Positions 63,951-64,000 of a stretch of DNA of 64,000 nucleotides are shown in pieces. Source of the DNA: Arcanobacterium ihumii. Its GTDB lineage: Bacteria > Actinomycetota > Actinomycetes > Actinomycetales > Actinomycetaceae. Under the pieces are notes generated by a model. The model ran no database searches. It was not told the DNA's origin and was given only the letters and a program-made list of their open reading frames with translations. The stretch is from NCBI RefSeq assembly GCF_900604515.1, contig NZ_UWOS01000002.1, positions 1 to 64,000 on the forward strand. Direction: 5' to 3'. A program made the translations under genes and the position numbers. Each line of letters begins with the position of its first letter. Within the stretch, counting starts at the first letter, position 1.

Positions 63951-64000
63951 GTAATCGCTATTTCACAAGCTGGTCATCTGATGATTGCTAAGCGTGATTC

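Noticed and set aside
63951-64000. Start of a further gene at ATG 63981
   Set aside because: Only seven codons remain in the window and there is no visible ribosome-binding site; it may be the next trp gene but cannot be supported.
1-64000. CRISPR arrays, toxin-antitoxin pairs, phage genes and restriction systems
   Set aside because: None were found on reading both strands; the small XRE protein at 30507 has no toxin partner beside it.

Overview
The window is a stretch of chromosome from a low-to-moderate GC actinobacterium, most likely a member of the Actinomycetaceae (Arcanobacterium/Trueperella/Gleimia-like). The evidence is the gene content. It has the SteA/SteB-MurJ division and envelope block, the mycothiol ligase MshC, a pupylation locus (ARC, Dop, Pup, PafA), the GlgC/GlgA(GlgM) pair, a SufR-SufBDCSUT operon with a Rieske protein, and an ImuA'/ImuB/DnaE2 mutasome. 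Several blocks keep the Mycobacterium tuberculosis gene order; 408-13777 parallels Rv1691-Rv1700, and 50588-60310 parallels the uppP-mshC-recB-like-trmI-mpa-dop-pup-pafA region. The genus is my inference.

Layout. 1-115: 3' end of a 5S rRNA gene and its terminator. 408-13777: TPR protein, HAD phosphatase, tlyA, nadK, recN, steA, steB/mctB, an MraY/WecA-like membrane protein, murJ, pyrG and a Nudix hydrolase. 13896-20412: suf Fe-S assembly operon under its own SufR. 20528-30809: metallopeptidase, ABC-F protein, serB, divergent glgC and glgA, an ABC ATPase, NfeD plus SPFH protein, an rRNA methyltransferase and an XRE regulator. 30916-37064: trmL and, divergently, an SOS mutasome behind a perfect LexA box; its first gene (imuA') carries an apparent frameshift. 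37170-39050: small genes, tRNA-Leu(GAG) and a decayed transposase.

39051-45415 looks accessory. An IclR regulator sits between a leftward NMT1/THI5-type ABC transporter operon with two different permeases and a rightward MFS transporter plus nucleoside phosphorylase pair. 45541-49464: glutamine amidotransferase, YbdK-type carboxylate-amine ligase, M20 peptidase and a small acidic protein. 49574-61167: aldo/keto reductase, uppP, mshC, a HAD phosphatase, a RecB-like nuclease, trmI, the pupylation genes and an FKBP-like protein. 61233-63950: hisF, hisI and trpE.

Two themes stand out. First, many genes start exactly 6-7 nt downstream of a TANNNT -10 hexamer and mostly lack a Shine-Dalgarno sequence, which indicates widespread leaderless mRNAs. 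Second, the pupylation locus has no 20S proteasome genes between pup and pafA, and the ATPase lacks the C-terminal proteasome-docking residues; the Pup system here probably works without a proteasome.
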